Assembly: GCF_900110205.1 (NCBI RefSeq)
Contig: NZ_FOCV01000012.1
Span: forward strand, 124,001-188,000
Direction: 5' to 3'
Length of the DNA: 64,000 nucleotides
Source: Rhizobium tibeticum
GTDB lineage: Bacteria > Pseudomonadota > Alphaproteobacteria > Rhizobiales > Rhizobiaceae
The position numbers were made by a program, and so were the translations under genes. The notes under the pieces were generated by a model. That model worked only from the letters and a program-made list of their open reading frames with translations, did no database searches and was not told the DNA's origin. This document shows, piece by piece, positions 14,098 through 22,969 of the stretch; position 1 is the first letter of the stretch; each line of letters starts with the position of its first letter.

Positions 14098-14116
14098 GAC
14101 CGGAGCGGTGGCGGAA

Positions 14117-14758
14117 ATGACGAAGACCGTTCTTTGCTATGGTGACTCGCTGACCTGGGGTTATGACGCCGATACGATCGGGCGTCATGACTACAAGGAT
14201 CGCTGGCCAAGTGCACTCCAGGCGGCACTCGGCAACGAGGTGCGTGTTATCGCCGAAGGATTGAATGGACGGACCACCGCCTTCGACGACCATCTCGCCG
14301 ACTGCGACCGGAATGGCGCGCGCATCCTGCCGACGATTCTGCAGACGCATGCGCCGCTTGATCTTGTCATTCTGCTTCTCGGTACCAACGACATGAAGCC
14401 CGTCGTGGCTGGATCGGCTTTTGCCGCCTGCCAGGGCATCGCACGGCTGGTGCGGTTGATCCGCAATCATGCCTGGCCGTTCGAATTCGATGGGCCTGAC
14501 ATTCTGATCGTTGCGCCACCGAAGATTCGCGAGACGGCAAACGTGCCCTTCGCGGCCTCGTTCGTCGGCGGCATCGAGGAATCGACAAAGCTTCCGACGC
14601 TCTATCGTGATCTCGCCGACGAGCTCGGCTGCGGCTTCTTCGATGGCAATTCGGTGGCGAAGACGACGCCGGTCGATGGCATCCACCTTGACGCTGAAAA
14701 TACCCGCGCTCTCGGGCGCGGCATGGAATCGACTGTGCGGATGATGCTGGGGCTTTGA
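14117..14758 (+). CDS. SGNH/GDSL-family hydrolase (arylesterase-like)
   Basis: A 213-residue cytoplasmic SGNH hydrolase. Block I is CYGDSLTWG (nucleophile Ser), block III is LLGTNDMKP and the catalytic pair is in DGIHLD near the C-terminus. The family includes the rhizobial arylesterases that hydrolyse small aryl and acyl esters; the natural substrate here is unknown. ATG 14117 (MTKTVLCYGD) is preferred; GTG 14108 in frame is an alternative. It sits 19 bases after pdhC and is probably on the same transcript. Confidence 0.88.
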   Translation: MTKTVLCYGDSLTWGYDADTIGRHDYKDRWPSALQAALGNEVRVIAEGLNGRTTAFDDHLADCDRNGARILPTILQTHAPLDLVILLLGTNDMKPVVAGSAFAACQGIARLVRLIRNHAWPFEFDGPDILIVAPPKIRETANVPFAASFVGGIEESTKLPTLYRDLADELGCGFFDGNSVAKTTPVDGIHLDAENTRALGRGMESTVRMMLGL

Positions 14759-14760
14759 GC

Positions 14761-15338
14761 ATGAGATCCTTCGTTTTGCTTCCGCCCGCCGCGCGGGAGG
14801 ATGCGACGGAGCTGGCGTTGCTCACGGATACCGCCTCTCACGGCTTCGCCTCCTGGCTTTGCTCACGGAGCAAGGAAGCGGCGGTGGCGGCGTCACCCGA
14901 CGGAGCGCGGACGGCAGAAGCCGCGCGGCGACGATGGGCAAGGCAACTGGTGCGATGCCGTGATTGCCGGGCCCATGGCGAGATCGCGGGAGCCGCGATC
15001 GGCTACGGACGAGATGAAGGCATACGCAACATTCCGGCGGATCGCCCGGCGCTGAAGCCGGTTATCAATCTCCAGCAGATGGTGATTGGAAGCTGATTTA
15101 TCGGAACGCTCGGTGTCCACAGCCATTTGCGCGGCACCGGGATCGAAGGCTTCTGGTGGATCAGATCGAGCGGGCAAAAACCGCGCCGGTCAGTCTGATC
15201 ACAGCAAGTTACAACGAAGCGGCTCTGTCGCTTTACAAGAACAATGGATTTTCGCAGACGGCGCGCGCAGATGCCGTGGCGTTCTTCGAAAACGGCAGAA
15301 AACACGAGTGGGTGCTACTCACCCGCGACGCCCGATAG
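14761..15338 (+). pseudogene. Broken GNAT acetyltransferase gene
   Basis: Fragments of one GNAT-type acetyltransferase appear in different frames in the correct order. An N-terminal piece reads TDTASHGFASWL, a middle piece in another frame reads GNWCDAVIA, then EIAGAAIGYG in the first frame. The C-terminal acetyl-CoA region (SLITASYNEAALSLYKNNGF, then FFENGRKHEWVLL) is in a third frame from about 15145. An in-frame TGA at 15094 stands where Trp is expected (MVIGS-stop-FIGTLGV), and one base appears lost near 15144 (ATCGAAGG for ATCGGAAGG). Several separate lesions make sequencing error an unlikely sole cause. Confidence 0.85.
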
Positions 15339-15353
15339 CAAAGGCAGGAAAAC

Positions 15354-16799
15354 ATGGCTGAGAATTACGACGTCATCATCATCGGCTCCGGACCGGGGGG
15401 CTATGTCGCCGCCGTGCGCGCCACCCAGCTTGGCCTCAAGACCGCGATCGTGGAACGCGAGCATCTCGGCGGCATCTGCCTGAACTGGGGCTGCATCCCG
15501 ACCAAGGCTTTGTTGCGCTCGGCCGAAATTCTCGACCATTCCAACCATCTCAAGGATTACGGCCTCGTGCTGGAAGGCAAAGTCAGCGCCGACGTCAAGG
15601 CTGTCGTCGCCCGTTCGCGCGGCGTGTCGGCGCGCCTGAACGGTGGTGTCGGCTTCCTGATGAAGAAGAACAAGGTCGATGTGATCTGGGGCGAAGCCAA
15701 GATCACCAAGCCCGGCGAAATCGTCGTCGGCAAATCGTCCAAGCCTGTCGTCGAGCCGCAGAACCCGGTGCCGAAGAACGTCAAGGGCGAGGGCACCTAC
15801 ACCGCCAAGCACATCATCGTCGCCACAGGCGCCCGTCCGCGCGCACTGCCTGGCATCGAGCCGGACGGCAAGCTGATCTGGACCTATTTCGAAGCGCTGA
15901 AGCCGGATGTGCTACCGAAGTCGCTGATCGTTATGGGCTCGGGCGCCATCGGCATCGAATTCGCAAGCTTCTATCGCTCCATCGGCGTCGATGTGACTGT
16001 TGTCGAAGTCATGCCGACGATTATGCCGGTCGAGGATGCGGAAGTCACCGCGATCGCCCGCAAGCAGCTGGAAAAGCGCGGCCTGAAAATCTTCACGAGC
16101 GCCAAGGTCGCGAAGGTCGAAAAGTCCGCCAACAGCGTCACCGCGCATGTCGAGACATCGGACGGCAAGGTGCAGCAGATTACGGCTGACCGGATGATCT
16201 CGGCAGTCGGCGTTCAGGGCAACATCGAAAACCTCGGATTGGAGGCTGTCGGCGTCAAGACGGATCGCAGCTGCATCATCATCGACGGTTACGGCAAGAC
16301 CAACGTGGCAGGCATCTATGCGATCGGCGACGTTGCCGGTCCACCGATGCTCGCCCACAAGGCTGAGCACGAGGGCGTCGTCTGCGTCGAGAAGATCGCG
16401 GGACTGCCGAACGTTCACGCCACCGACAAAAACAAGGTTCCGGGCTGCACCTACTGCAACCCGCAGGTCGCCTCGGTAGGCCTCACTGAAGCCAAGGCCA
16501 AGGAGCAGGGCCGCGACATCCGTGTCGGCCGCTTCTCCTTTGCGGCCAACGGCAAGGCGATCGCGCTGGGAGAAGACCAGGGTCTATGCAAGGTGATCTT
16601 CGACAAGAAGACCGGCGAGCTGCTCGGCGCCCACATGGTCGGCGCCGAAGTGACCGAGCTCATCCAGGGCTTTGTCGTCGCAATGAATCTCGAGACGACC
16701 GAGGAAGAACTGATGCACACGATCTTCCCGCATCCGACCGTTTCCGAAACGATGAAGGAAGCAGTCCTTGATGCCTATGGTCGTGTTCTGAACGCTTGA
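15354..16799 (+). CDS. lpdA: Dihydrolipoyl dehydrogenase (E3)
   Basis: A 481-residue flavoprotein that reoxidises dihydrolipoyl groups of the pyruvate (and probably 2-oxoglutarate) dehydrogenase complex with NAD. It shows the FAD motif GSGPGGYVAA near residue 10, the redox disulfide in GGICLNWGCIPTKALL, the NAD-binding GSGAIGIEFASFY and the second FAD contact YAIGDVAGPPMLAHKA. The C-terminal dimer motif HPTVSET supplies the catalytic His-Glu. It lies downstream of pdhABC, with the broken GNAT gene between, and lipA follows nearby. Confidence 0.98.
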   Translation: MAENYDVIIIGSGPGGYVAAVRATQLGLKTAIVEREHLGGICLNWGCIPTKALLRSAEILDHSNHLKDYGLVLEGKVSADVKAVVARSRGVSARLNGGVGFLMKKNKVDVIWGEAKITKPGEIVVGKSSKPVVEPQNPVPKNVKGEGTYTAKHIIVATGARPRALPGIEPDGKLIWTYFEALKPDVLPKSLIVMGSGAIGIEFASFYRSIGVDVTVVEVMPTIMPVEDAEVTAIARKQLEKRGLKIFTSAKVAKVEKSANSVTAHVETSDGKVQQITADRMISAVGVQGNIENLGLEAVGVKTDRSCIIIDGYGKTNVAGIYAIGDVAGPPMLAHKAEHEGVVCVEKIAGLPNVHATDKNKVPGCTYCNPQVASVGLTEAKAKEQGRDIRVGRFSFAANGKAIALGEDQGLCKVIFDKKTGELLGAHMVGAEVTELIQGFVVAMNLETTEEELMHTIFPHPTVSETMKEAVLDAYGRVLNA

Positions 16800-16850
16800 T
16801 AGTTTCCGTCGCCGCCCTCTATCTCGGGGTGGCAAATCCATCCCTAGGGG

Positions 16851-17129
16851 GTGGAAAAAACAAAAGGAAATTATCATGTCTATGGTACGCAGGCACTGCT
16901 CATCTTTCTGCTCATCGGTCTGCTCGCGGGCTTCCTCGCAAGCCTGGTCGTCGGTGGAGGTGGATTGATACGATGCCTGCTGAGCGGCATCATCGGCGCG
17001 TTTGTTGGGGGCTTTCTCTTCAACGCCCTCGGAATATCGCTCGGGATCGATAATGTGCTTGTGGTGCAGATCATTCACGCAACGGTCGGGGCCATCATCG
17101 TGGTGCTGATCGCGAGGGCGATAGCGTAA
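16851..17129 (+). CDS. GlsB/YeaQ/YmgE-type small membrane protein, probably frameshifted at its start
   Basis: The frame encodes three hydrophobic segments with Gly-rich turns (LLIFLLIGLLAGFLASLVVG, SGIIGAFVGGFLFNALGI, HATVGAIIVVLIARAIA), the build of transglycosylase-associated/GlsB stress membrane proteins. The best ribosome site (AAGGAAATTATC) precedes ATG 16876, but that ATG is in another frame. It would need a shift within GTACGCAG, before GCACTGCTC, to enter the membrane frame. The only in-frame start is GTG 16851, which adds an odd polar leader. The gene is therefore either started at GTG or damaged at its 5' end. Confidence 0.6.
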   Translation: MEKTKGNYHVYGTQALLIFLLIGLLAGFLASLVVGGGGLIRCLLSGIIGAFVGGFLFNALGISLGIDNVLVVQIIHATVGAIIVVLIARAIA

Positions 17130-17143
17130 GGGCGAGGGGCAGG

Positions 17144-17391
17144 ATGGAAGGCGTAGGTTGGATTGCGGCAATCATCATCGGCGGTTTTGCAGGCTGGCTC
17201 GCGGGCAACTGATGGAGGCGCGCTACGGGATATTGCTCAACATCGTGCTCGGGATTGTCGGCTCCGTGATCGCAACGGCGATTTTGGCACAATTTCATAT
17301 AGAGGTGGCTGGCGGCAGGCTCGGCTACTTCGTCACGGGTTTTCTTGGTGCCTGCTCGCTGATATTCGTCGCGCGGCTCGTCCGCCGATAG
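17144..17391 (+). pseudogene. Second GlsB/YeaQ-type membrane protein gene, frameshifted
   Basis: ATG 17144 gives MEGVGWIAAIIIGGFAGWLAGN and then a stop. The expected continuation, LMEARYGILLNIVLGIVGS then GYFVTGFLGACSLIFVARLV, is in another frame from about 17211 to 17391. Adding one base near 17205 would restore a single protein of about 82 residues. The intact family has about this length and two to three membrane segments. It lies right behind a related gene that is itself suspect. Confidence 0.72.
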
Positions 17392-17433
17392 ATAGGGCTT
17401 TTGCCGCATGGAGCGGCGGAGATTTGAATTGCC

Positions 17434-18405
17434 ATGGTAACCATTCTCGACACGATCAATCCCGACGCCAAGCGCGTGCGGCATCCGGAAAAGGCGCATC
17501 GGCCCGATCAGGAAGTCCTGCGCAAGCCGGACTGGATTCGCGTCAAAGCACCAACCTCCAAGGGCTACGCGGAGACACGCTCGATCGTGAAGGAGCATAA
17601 GCTCGTCACCGTCTGCGAAGAGGCTGGATGCCCTAATATCGGCGAATGCTGGGACAAGAAGCACGCGACGTTCATGATCATGGGCGAGATCTGTACCCGC
17701 GCTTGCGCCTTCTGCAACGTCGCGACTGGCAAGCCGAATGCGCTCGATATGGCCGAGCCGGAGAATGTCGCCAAGGCGGTGAAGGAGATGGGGCTCTCCC
17801 ACGTCGTCATCACCTCCGTCGACCGTGATGATCTGGCGGACGGCGGTGCCGAGCACTTCGAAAAGGTGATCTGGGCGATCCGTGCTGCCTCACCGACGAC
17901 GACCATCGAAATCCTGACGCCTGACTTCCTCAAGAAGCCGGGCGCGCTGGAGCGCGTCGTTGCCGCCAAGCCCGACGTCTTCAATCACAACATGGAAACC
18001 GTGGCCGGCAACTATTTGACCGTTCGTCCAGGTGCCCGCTACTTCCACTCCATCCGCCTGTTGCAGCGCGTGAAGGAACTGGACCCAACCATGTTCACCA
18101 AATCGGGCATCATGGTCGGGCTCGGTGAGGAGCGCAACGAAGTGCTGCAGCTGATGGACGACCTGCGTACAGCAGACGTCGACTTCCTGACGATCGGCCA
18201 GTACCTGCAGCCAACCCGCAAGCACCACGCGGTCATGAGCTTCGTCACCCCAGACGAATTCAAGTCCTATGAGACGGTTGCCTACACCAAGGGCTTCTTG
18301 ATGGTGGCCTCCAGCCCGTTGACGCGCTCGTCACACCATGCCGGCGAGGATTTCGCTCGCCTGAAGGCCGCACGCGAGAAGAAGTTGCTGATCCCCGCCG
18401 AGTAA
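17434..18405 (+). CDS. lipA: Lipoyl synthase
   Basis: A 323-residue radical-SAM enzyme that inserts two sulfurs into protein-bound octanoyl groups. The radical-SAM cluster motif is [13 protein letters not shown] (CxxxCxxC). The auxiliary cluster cysteines are in [13 protein letters not shown] upstream. [11 protein letters not shown] and [13 protein letters not shown] are further LipA signatures. It makes the cofactor needed by the PdhB and PdhC lipoyl domains encoded just upstream, which explains the grouping with pdh and lpdA. Confidence 0.98.
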   Translation: MVTILDTINPDAKRVRHPEKAHRPDQEVLRKPDWIRVKAPTSKGYAETRSIVKEHKLVTVCEEAGCPNIGECWDKKHATFMIMGEICTRACAFCNVATGKPNALDMAEPENVAKAVKEMGLSHVVITSVDRDDLADGGAEHFEKVIWAIRAASPTTTIEILTPDFLKKPGALERVVAAKPDVFNHNMETVAGNYLTVRPGARYFHSIRLLQRVKELDPTMFTKSGIMVGLGEERNEVLQLMDDLRTADVDFLTIGQYLQPTRKHHAVMSFVTPDEFKSYETVAYTKGFLMVASSPLTRSSHHAGEDFARLKAAREKKLLIPAE

Positions 18406-18466
18406 GAGCGGTTGTTCCTAATCTGAAGTTGTGTATGTTGCGCGGCTCCCAGTCTCGGAGCCGCAT

Positions 18467-19039
18467 ATGCCCAACGACACCACCGCGATAGAGGATGCTG
18501 CCGAAGTCCTTGGTGCGGCGCGCAGGATCGTTGTTTTCGGCTGCTCCGGTGGTGGCAAGAGCACTTTTTCCCAGAAACTCGCGCGGGTCATTGGCGTCCG
18601 CTACGTGTCCATGGATCGCGAGGTCTCCTGGCTGCCGGGTTGGATGTCACGCGCGAGGCCTGAGCAAAGGCAACGGATCGCTCAGATCGTTGCCGAGAGC
18701 CACTGGATTATCGACGGCAACAATCCGAGCTCACTCGACCTTCGATTGCCGCGCGCCGATCGGGTCGTCCGGGTGCGGATCCAGCGCTGGCTGTGCCTTT
18801 GGAGTATCGTCAAACGCGAGTTCTTGGACCGCGGAAAGACCCGCCCCGACATGGCCCCGGGTTGCCTTGAGCAGATGCCGGATTGGCAATTCATTTCCTA
18901 TGTCTGGAACTTCGAGCGGGATGACGTACCGGAATTTATGGAGGGCATTCGTCGCTACGGTGCATCGGTTCCTGTCGTCCAGCTGAAAAGCCGAGCAGAC
19001 ATGGCGCGCCAGCTGCAGCGCCTCGATCCAGTAGACTGA
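18467..19039 (+). CDS. P-loop kinase-like protein (tandem copy 1)
   Basis: A 190-residue P-loop protein with Walker A GCSGGGKSTFSQKLA (about residues 25-40) and a following SMDREVSWLPGW segment. This is the build of the small AAA/FlaR-like DNA-topology-modulation or adenylate-kinase-like proteins. The start is put at ATG 18467 (MPNDTTAIEDAAEV). The next gene is a paralogue (same Walker A, same MDRE...WLPGW and FERR/FERDD...VPVLQLKS blocks). Substrate unknown. Confidence 0.8.
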   Translation: MPNDTTAIEDAAEVLGAARRIVVFGCSGGGKSTFSQKLARVIGVRYVSMDREVSWLPGWMSRARPEQRQRIAQIVAESHWIIDGNNPSSLDLRLPRADRVVRVRIQRWLCLWSIVKREFLDRGKTRPDMAPGCLEQMPDWQFISYVWNFERDDVPEFMEGIRRYGASVPVVQLKSRADMARQLQRLDPVD

Positions 19040-19080
19040 GCGACCTTTTCAATTCGACCCCTGTCTGCAGGGATGGAAAC

Positions 19081-19650
19081 ATGCCAAATTTCATTACCGA
19101 TTTTGCGCACGCGGCCGAATTATTGCTCCGCTCTAAGCGTGTTCTGGTCGTTGGATGCTCGGGTGGCGGGAAGACAACGCTATCGCGCCAGCTCGCGCGG
19201 CGGCTCGGCATAAGCCATATTTCGATGGACCGTGAGTTCTATTGGTTGCCTGGCTGGGTGAAGCGGCCGAAAGCTGAGGAGCGGGACTTGATCGCGGTTG
19301 CGGTTGCGTCTGAACGGTGGCTGATGGATGGAACGGGATCGTCAACCTTCGATCTCCGTCTGCCGCGAACAGAATTCGTCCTATGGGTGCGATTACCACG
19401 CTGGCGCTGCGTTCTTGGTGTCACCGGTAGGTGGCTGCGCTGGCGGGGAAGGGCGCGGCCTGAATTGCCGGCGGGCTGCCCCGAAAAGCTCGATCTCGAA
19501 TTTCTGAGATTCATCTGGAGTTTCGAGCGCCGGTTTGTGCCACATATCGTTGCTGGAATCGATCGATTCAGTCCCGACGTGCCCGTCCTTCAGTTGAAAT
19601 CGCATCAGGAAATGCGCCGCCTTCTTGATCTTCTCGGCGCTCCCACTTAA
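19081..19650 (+). CDS. P-loop kinase-like protein (tandem copy 2)
   Basis: A 189-residue paralogue of the preceding gene. It has Walker A GCSGGGKTTLSRQLA, then ISMDREFYWLPGW, TFDLRLPRTEFVLWVR and PVLQLKSHQEMRRLL near the end. The two products are clearly related along their whole length but well diverged, so the duplication is old. It sits 41 bases after copy 1 and 9 bases before the COQ10-type gene. Function unknown; nucleotide binding is the safe claim. Confidence 0.8.
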   Translation: MPNFITDFAHAAELLLRSKRVLVVGCSGGGKTTLSRQLARRLGISHISMDREFYWLPGWVKRPKAEERDLIAVAVASERWLMDGTGSSTFDLRLPRTEFVLWVRLPRWRCVLGVTGRWLRWRGRARPELPAGCPEKLDLEFLRFIWSFERRFVPHIVAGIDRFSPDVPVLQLKSHQEMRRLLDLLGAPT

Positions 19651-19659
19651 CTGCCGATC

Positions 19660-20103
19660 ATGCCTCAGTTCGAAACGCATCGCCCCGTGCCGCATTCCGC
19701 CGATCAAATGTTCGACCTCGTCGCCGATGTCGAGCACTACCCACAATTCCTACCACTCTGTGAGGCGCTAAGTATTCGCAGCCGCAAGGAGCGTGACGGC
19801 AAGGTGTTGCTGATCGCTGATATGACCGTAGGTTACAAGGCTATCCGCGAAACCTTCACGACGCAGGTGCTGTTGAACCGGGCCGAACGCCTTATCGAGG
19901 TGAAGTATATCGATGGGCCATTCCGCTATCTCGACAATCGCTGGCGCTTCGAGGAAACGGCAACGGGCTGCAACGTCCACTTCTTCATCGACTACGAGTT
20001 CAAGAGCCGCATCTTGGGGGCAGTCATGGGCTCGATGTTTGACCGCGCCTTCCGCATGTTCTCCGAAGCCTTTGAAACGCGGGCGACCAAGATCTACAGC
20101 TGA
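19660..20103 (+). CDS. COQ10/RatA-family START-like protein
   Basis: A 147-residue polyketide-cyclase/START-like protein of the COQ10/RatA family. It begins MPQFETHRPVPHSADQMFDL, followed by VADVEHYPQFLPLCEA, the usual family signature. Members bind a hydrophobic ligand such as ubiquinone. In alphaproteobacteria it is usually linked with lipA, as here (1.3 kb downstream). Annotation as RatA toxin is a family-level name only. Its end overlaps the convergent cinA end by 10 bases. Confidence 0.88.
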   Translation: MPQFETHRPVPHSADQMFDLVADVEHYPQFLPLCEALSIRSRKERDGKVLLIADMTVGYKAIRETFTTQVLLNRAERLIEVKYIDGPFRYLDNRWRFEETATGCNVHFFIDYEFKSRILGAVMGSMFDRAFRMFSEAFETRATKIYS

Positions 20104-20594
20104 GCCAGTTCCTGGATCATGCCAAATGCGGTCCTGACCGTCGCAAGGCGCACCTCGTCGCGACCGATATCGCCATAGTGCATCTTCTGATGAGTGAGGC
20201 CGCCGGCGCGTGACTTGGCAGCGAGATGGACGAGGCCGACCGGCTTTTGCGCCGACCCGCCGCCGGGGCCGGCAATGCCCGTCACGGCAACGGCGATGGC
20301 AGCGCGGGAGCGGAAGAGGGCACCGTGCACCATCTGCCGCGCCGTCTCCTCCGACACAGCACCGAAGCGGATCAGCGTTTCCTCCTGCACGCCAAGCATC
20401 TCCATCTTGGCGGTGTTGGTATAGGTGACGAAGCCTCTGTCCACGACCGAAGAAGACCCCGAGATCTCGGTCAGTGCGCCGGCAATCAACCCACCGGTGC
20501 AGGATTCTGCCGTTGAGACCATCAGCCCCGCAGCAGTGAAGTCGCGAATGATGGCTTCGGCTTGTGCGACGATATCAACCGGGAAGATACTCAT
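20094..20594 (-). CDS. CinA-family protein (nicotinamide-nucleotide amidohydrolase domain)
   Basis: A 166-residue stand-alone CinA C-terminal domain (PncC type), which deamidates NMN to nicotinic acid mononucleotide. Family stretches are STAESCTGGLIAGALTEISG, VTYTNTAKMEMLGV and AVTGIAGPGGGSAQKPVGLV. The start at ATG 20594 follows the ispDF stop by one base, so it is translationally coupled to ispDF. There is no MoaB-like N-terminal domain, the short form being usual in rhizobia. Confidence 0.92.
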   Translation of the reverse strand: MSIFPVDIVAQAEAIIRDFTAAGLMVSTAESCTGGLIAGALTEISGSSSVVDRGFVTYTNTAKMEMLGVQEETLIRFGAVSEETARQMVHGALFRSRAAIAVAVTGIAGPGGGSAQKPVGLVHLAAKSRAGGLTHQKMHYGDIGRDEVRLATVRTAFGMIQELAQL

Positions 20595-20595
20595 C

Positions 20596-21807
20596 TCAGT
20601 TTTCCCTATAGACGACGGTTGCCGTCGCGATCGCGGCAATGCCCTCGCGGCGGCCGACGAAACCGATCGTCTCGTTCGTCGTCGCCTTGACCGAGCAGCG
20701 ATCGATGGAAATGCCGAGAAATTCCGACAGCTTGGCGCGCATCGCGTCACGGTGAGGCCCGACTTTCGGGGCTTCGGCGATCAGCGAGACGTCGGCATTC
20801 ATGATCGTGCCGCCGCGCTCGCGCACGATCTTCGCCGCATGTTCGATGAAGATGCGCGAGGGTGCACCCTTCCATTGCGGATCCGATGGCGGAAAATGGT
20901 CGCCGATGTCGCCGGCGCCACAGGTCGCAAGCAGCGCGTCCGTCAGCGCATGCAACGCCACGTCAGCGTCAGAGTGGCCCTTGAGCTTCTGATCGTGGGG
21001 AATGAAAACGCCGCAAAGCGTCACGCCATCGCCGGGCTCTAGCTGGTGAACATCGTAGCCGTTGCCCGTGCGCACATCGGGGAGTGCCTGACCGGAGAGT
21101 CTGCTGTCTGCCATCGCAATGTCTCGTTTGACCGTCAGTTTCACATTGTCCGCCAGCCCCTCGACGATTCGTACCGGTATACCGGCCCATTCGGCAATGG
21201 CCGCGTCATCGGTAAAGTCCGTCAGGTTTGCGGAGGCTGCCTTCTCGTGGGCGGCCAAGATAGGTTCGAAGGCAAACGACTGCGGCGTCTGCGCTGCATA
21301 AAGCTGTGAGCGGGGCACCGTATCGAGAACCGTTCCGTCGAGGTCGGCTCGCTTCAGCGTATCGGCTACAGGCATAGCGGGGAGAATCGCGGGCACGCCT
21401 TCCGACAGGACGCTGGCGATGCGATCGAGAAGGGCGTGGTCGAAGAAGGGCCGCACAGCGTCATGGATCAGAACATGTGTGAGGTTCTTGCTGCGCAAAT
21501 GGTGCAGTCCCGCCAGAACGGATTGCTGGCGCGTCGCGCCGCCATGGACCGCATCGATCGGCGCGCCCGAGTGGACCTGACTGGCTGCCTTGGCAAACAG
21601 GACCTCGTCATCGGGGTGGATGACCACGACGATGTGGCGGGAAAGCTCCCAACTGGCGAATTTCTCCAATGTATGAGCGATTACCGGCTTGCCGCCAATT
21701 ATCCGATATTGCTTGGGGCCCTCTTCGGACGCGCCTGCGCGTTCGCCACGCCCGGCTGCTACGACGACAATACCTATTGCTGGTTGCTTTTCATGCATTT
21801 GCGGCAT
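20596..21807 (-). CDS. ispDF: Bifunctional IspD/IspF isoprenoid enzyme
   Basis: A 403-residue fusion. Residues 1-240 are 2-C-methylerythritol 4-phosphate cytidylyltransferase ([25 protein letters not shown]). Residues 245-403 are MECDP synthase, starting [20 protein letters not shown] and carrying [20 protein letters not shown] and [14 protein letters not shown]. Together they catalyse steps 3 and 5 of the MEP pathway. The fusion is common in alphaproteobacteria. ATG 21807 has GAGGA upstream; ATG 21798 is an alternative. Confidence 0.96.
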   Translation of the reverse strand: MPQMHEKQPAIGIVVVAAGRGERAGASEEGPKQYRIIGGKPVIAHTLEKFASWELSRHIVVVIHPDDEVLFAKAASQVHSGAPIDAVHGGATRQQSVLAGLHHLRSKNLTHVLIHDAVRPFFDHALLDRIASVLSEGVPAILPAMPVADTLKRADLDGTVLDTVPRSQLYAAQTPQSFAFEPILAAHEKAASANLTDFTDDAAIAEWAGIPVRIVEGLADNVKLTVKRDIAMADSRLSGQALPDVRTGNGYDVHQLEPGDGVTLCGVFIPHDQKLKGHSDADVALHALTDALLATCGAGDIGDHFPPSDPQWKGAPSRIFIEHAAKIVRERGGTIMNADVSLIAEAPKVGPHRDAMRAKLSEFLGISIDRCSVKATTNETIGFVGRREGIAAIATATVVYREN

Positions 21808-21935
21808 AAATCCTCAAAACGCGATTTTGCACCGGTGCTTAGCGGCTTGGCGCATCGAATTCCAGCATTTGCCCTAAAAATGTCAATTCGCGCACTGCCC
21901 TCTTGGCAAGCCATCTAAATCTGTCTAAAAATAGT

Positions 21936-21952
21936 GCACGCATTTTGCGTGC
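21936..21952. promoter_or_regulatory. Inverted repeat upstream of dusB-ntrBC, candidate NtrC site
   Basis: GCACGC (21936-21941) and GCGTGC (21947-21952) flank ATTTT, 16 bases before the dusB start. It resembles the NtrC half-sites TGCAC/GTGC(A), although the gap between half-sites is wider than in the enteric consensus. The orf1(dusB)-ntrBC operon is known to be autoregulated by NtrC in Rhizobium, so this is a reasonable operator candidate, unproven. Confidence 0.4.
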
Positions 21953-21967
21953 CTGAAAGATAATCAA

Positions 21968-22969
21968 TTGCTGGACTTTGACCTCGCATCACCTTTGCGG
22001 ATCGGACCTGTGGAAGTCAGGAACCGCGTTGTTTTGGCACCCATGTCCGGCGTCACGGACATGCCGTTTCGGCAACTGGCGTGGCGCCATGGCGCCGGGC
22101 TTGTGGTCACCGAAATGGTTGCGAGCCGTGAGCTCGTCAACAGCACCGCCGAATCATGGGCCCGCCTTGAGAGTGCAGGCTTTGAGCCGCACATGGTGCA
22201 ACTCGCTGGCCGCGAAGCGCATTGGATGGCCGAGGCCGCGAAGATCGCGGCCGACCATGGCGCTGATATCATCGACATCAACATGGGGTGCCCGGCCAAG
22301 AAGGTGATCGGCGGTTATTCCGGCTCAGCCTTGATGCGCGATCCTGATCACGCCCTGAGCCTCATTGAGGCGACAGTCAAGGCGGTGAGCGTTCCCGTGA
22401 CCCTGAAGATGCGGCTCGGTTGGGACGAGAATTCCATCAACGCGCCCGAGATTGCGCACCGCGCGGAGGAGGCAGGCGTCCAGTTGATTACGATCCACGG
22501 CCGTACGCGCATGCAGTTTTATGAAGGCCGGGCTGACTGGGACGCAATCCGGGCGGTGCGCAATGCCATCGCCGTTCCCCTGGTCGCAAACGGCGATGTT
22601 GAAACCGTCGAAGATGCGCACGCGATTCTGCGGCGCTCAGGAGCCGATGCCGTCATGATCGGCAGAGGGTGCCAGGGCAGGCCATGGCACCCCGGTGTAT
22701 TGGCCGGTCACGCGGCGCCTGACGTATGGGAAATCCCCGACATTGCCGCTGAACACTACCGCATGATGCTTGCGTTCTATGGCGATGCGGTCGCCGTCCG
22801 CCATGCACGGAAGCACCTCGGTTGGTATCTCGATCGCTTCGCACCTGATGTCGCGGCCGAGGAGAAGGCTGCAATCATGACAGCACGCGAGCCTGAAGAG
22901 GTTGCCGCACGGTTTTACGATGCATTGATGGCTGCGGCATCGAACACGCAGACCCGGGAGGCTGCATGA
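21968..22969 (+). CDS. dusB: tRNA-dihydrouridine synthase DusB (NifR3)
   Basis: A 333-residue FMN enzyme that reduces uridines in tRNA. Signatures are [18 protein letters not shown], the catalytic-Cys stretch [22 protein letters not shown] and [12 protein letters not shown]. The frame starts at TTG 21968; no ATG in the frame fits the conserved N-terminus. It is the historic nifR3/ORF1, first gene of the ntrBC operon. Its stop overlaps the ntrB ATG (ATGA). Confidence 0.94.
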   Translation: MLDFDLASPLRIGPVEVRNRVVLAPMSGVTDMPFRQLAWRHGAGLVVTEMVASRELVNSTAESWARLESAGFEPHMVQLAGREAHWMAEAAKIAADHGADIIDINMGCPAKKVIGGYSGSALMRDPDHALSLIEATVKAVSVPVTLKMRLGWDENSINAPEIAHRAEEAGVQLITIHGRTRMQFYEGRADWDAIRAVRNAIAVPLVANGDVETVEDAHAILRRSGADAVMIGRGCQGRPWHPGVLAGHAAPDVWEIPDIAAEHYRMMLAFYGDAVAVRHARKHLGWYLDRFAPDVAAEEKAAIMTAREPEEVAARFYDALMAAASNTQTREAA

